A stretch of DNA of 64,000 bases from positions 62,001-126,000 of IMG/VR virus record IMGVR_UViG_3300047369_000650; one strand, given 5' to 3'. Positions 63,061 to 64,000 of this stretch are shown here, one piece after another (the stretch's first letter is position 1; the number at the start of each line of letters is the position of its first letter). The DNA comes from a virus. The notes beneath the pieces are model-generated. The model saw only the letters and a program-made list of their open reading frames with translations. It was not told the origin of the DNA and ran no database searches. A program made the translations under genes and the position numbers.

Positions 63061-63558
63061 ATGGCAGACCTTACTGAAAATTTTAACTTTTTACAGGCTA
63101 GCAACTTTAAGGTTGTTATAGATAGAAAAAAGTATGGTAATTTAGAATTTTTTGCTCAAAGAGTTATCCACCCTGGAGTAACAGTTACTGCACCTATAGT
63201 ACCATTTAAACGTATTCAAAGTATTGCTGTTCCAGGAGATACAATCGGTGTTGATGATTTAGCATTTGATGTATTAGTAGATGAGAATATGACAAGCTAT
63301 ACTGAGGTTTATAATTGGTTAGAAAGTCTTGTAGTCACTCCGTCAAATAATAAAAATAAAATAATAGCAGATGACGAAAACGTTGTTGATATAACATTGT
63401 CTATACTAAGTAGTCATAATAATGTTGTTAAAAAAATTAGATATATAGACTGTGTAGTAACAAACATAGGAACACTATTATTAGAAGCATCTGGTACCGA
63501 AACTCCAGTTATTACCTTTCCGGTAAACTTTAAAATATCATACTTTGAATTAGTATAG
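63061..63558 (+). CDS. Tail-tube-family protein (gp19-like; gp3 candidate by position)
   Basis: 165 residues. NFKVVIDRKKYGNLEFFAQR, then AVPGDTIGVDDLAFDVLVDE and a YTEVYNWLESLV helix, follow the strand order of T4 gp19-like tube and tube-cap proteins, but the sequence is clearly different from the gp19 gene at 49508. In marine T4-like phages, as I recall, gp3, the tail completion protein, commonly lies between gp23 and uvsY, so gp3 is the likeliest role; a baseplate tube-initiator protein is the alternative. It has a late box. Confidence 0.65.
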   Translation: MADLTENFNFLQASNFKVVIDRKKYGNLEFFAQRVIHPGVTVTAPIVPFKRIQSIAVPGDTIGVDDLAFDVLVDENMTSYTEVYNWLESLVVTPSNNKNKIIADDENVVDITLSILSSHNNVVKKIRYIDCVVTNIGTLLLEASGTETPVITFPVNFKISYFELV

Positions 63559-63601
63559 ATACTATTAATATTGAAATTTATTTATTATGGAGATGCACTT
63601 G

Positions 63602-64000
63602 TTGAATCTTGAAGATATACTTAATGATTGGAAAAAAGACTGTATAATTGATGAAAGCCATTTGGATAAATCATCAATTGATATAGCAAAACTTCACGCA
63701 AAATATTTACAACTTCTTTCTATTTCTAAACTACAGCTAAAAAAGACTGAGTTAAAGCAGAAAATTTTACTCAAAGATAAGTGGTTATATTATAATGATA
63801 AAATGACCCAAGAGCAAATTGAAGAGAAAGGTTGGGAATACGATCCTTTTAACGGAATGAAAGTCATGAAAGGTGATATGAATCACTACTATGATTCCGA
63901 TATAGATATTCAAAAGAGTGAAGAAAGAGTAACTTATTATAAAACCTTAGTTGAAACACTACAAGAAATTGTAACCAATATTAATTGGAAACATCAGACT
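63602..64000 (+). CDS. uvsY: Recombination mediator UvsY, 3' truncated by the window
   Basis: The frame is open to the window end. From the TTG at 63602 it reads MNLEDILNDWKKDC, matching UvsY starts of T4-like phages; GGAG at 63589-63592 is nine bases upstream. A TTG at 63599 and ATGs at 63587 and 63593 are alternatives but fit the ribosome site less well or add residues. Landmarks include KTELKQKILLKDKWLYYNDK and an ERVTYYKTLVETLQEIV helix. UvsY loads UvsX recombinase on gp32-coated DNA. About 133 residues are visible; little of the protein should be missing. Confidence 0.8.
   Translation, partial: MNLEDILNDWKKDCIIDESHLDKSSIDIAKLHAKYLQLLSISKLQLKKTELKQKILLKDKWLYYNDKMTQEQIEEKGWEYDPFNGMKVMKGDMNHYYDSDIDIQKSEERVTYYKTLVETLQEIVTNINWKHQT

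Overview
The window is a stretch of an AT-rich T4-like myovirus genome. The best evidence is the colinear T4 virion block at 42902-62530 (gp13, gp14, gp15, gp16, gp17, gp18, gp19, gp20, then gp67, gp68, gp21, gp22, gp23), followed by a gp19-like tail protein and the start of uvsY. The fibre motifs, short hypothetical genes and synteny look like marine T4-like phages of cyanobacteria and SAR11-type bacteria. No photosynthesis gene is present, so the host is probably a Gram-negative marine heterotroph; this is inference.

Layout. 1-21582: six very large late structural genes (fibre and adhesin proteins, the first cut by the window edge), built from phage fibre repeats, a YadA-like head, a cupredoxin-like domain, LamG-like jelly rolls and beta-propeller repeats. 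21722-31973: a same-strand cassette behind a near-perfect sigma70-type promoter. It holds GT-A glycosyltransferases, two GT25-type glycosyltransferases, four methyltransferases, a ParB-like/nucleotidyltransferase protein, a HAD phosphatase and a class I fructose-bisphosphate aldolase. 32026-34380: small early genes, five tRNAs (Arg, Trp, Pro, Asn, Met) and a probable structured RNA ending in an intrinsic terminator. 34414-40428: accessory genes, including a reverse-strand PD-(D/E)XK-like nuclease with a T4-type capsid-targeting N-terminus, a class 3 lipase, a murein-hydrolase-like lipoprotein, a glycine-zipper outer-membrane-like protein, a YkuK-like protein, a metalloprotease and a HAD phosphatase. 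40431-42839: another LamG adhesin. 42902-62530: neck, terminase, tail, portal and capsid genes, interrupted after the portal gene by a 2006-residue fibre with an S74 chaperone and an overlapping glycine-rich gp38-like adhesin. 62597-64000: a reverse-strand hypothetical gene, a tail-tube-family gene and partial uvsY.

Two promoter classes can be read directly. Early-type promoters share TTTACA, a 17-base spacer and a TATNNT-like -10, usually with AGGGG before the -35; they precede the glycan cassette and the small-gene blocks. T4 late-type TATAAATA boxes precede virion, lipase and nuclease genes. The picture is early remodelling of host surface or sugar metabolism, then late production of a particle with an unusually large adhesin set; nearly half of the window encodes fibre-like proteins.
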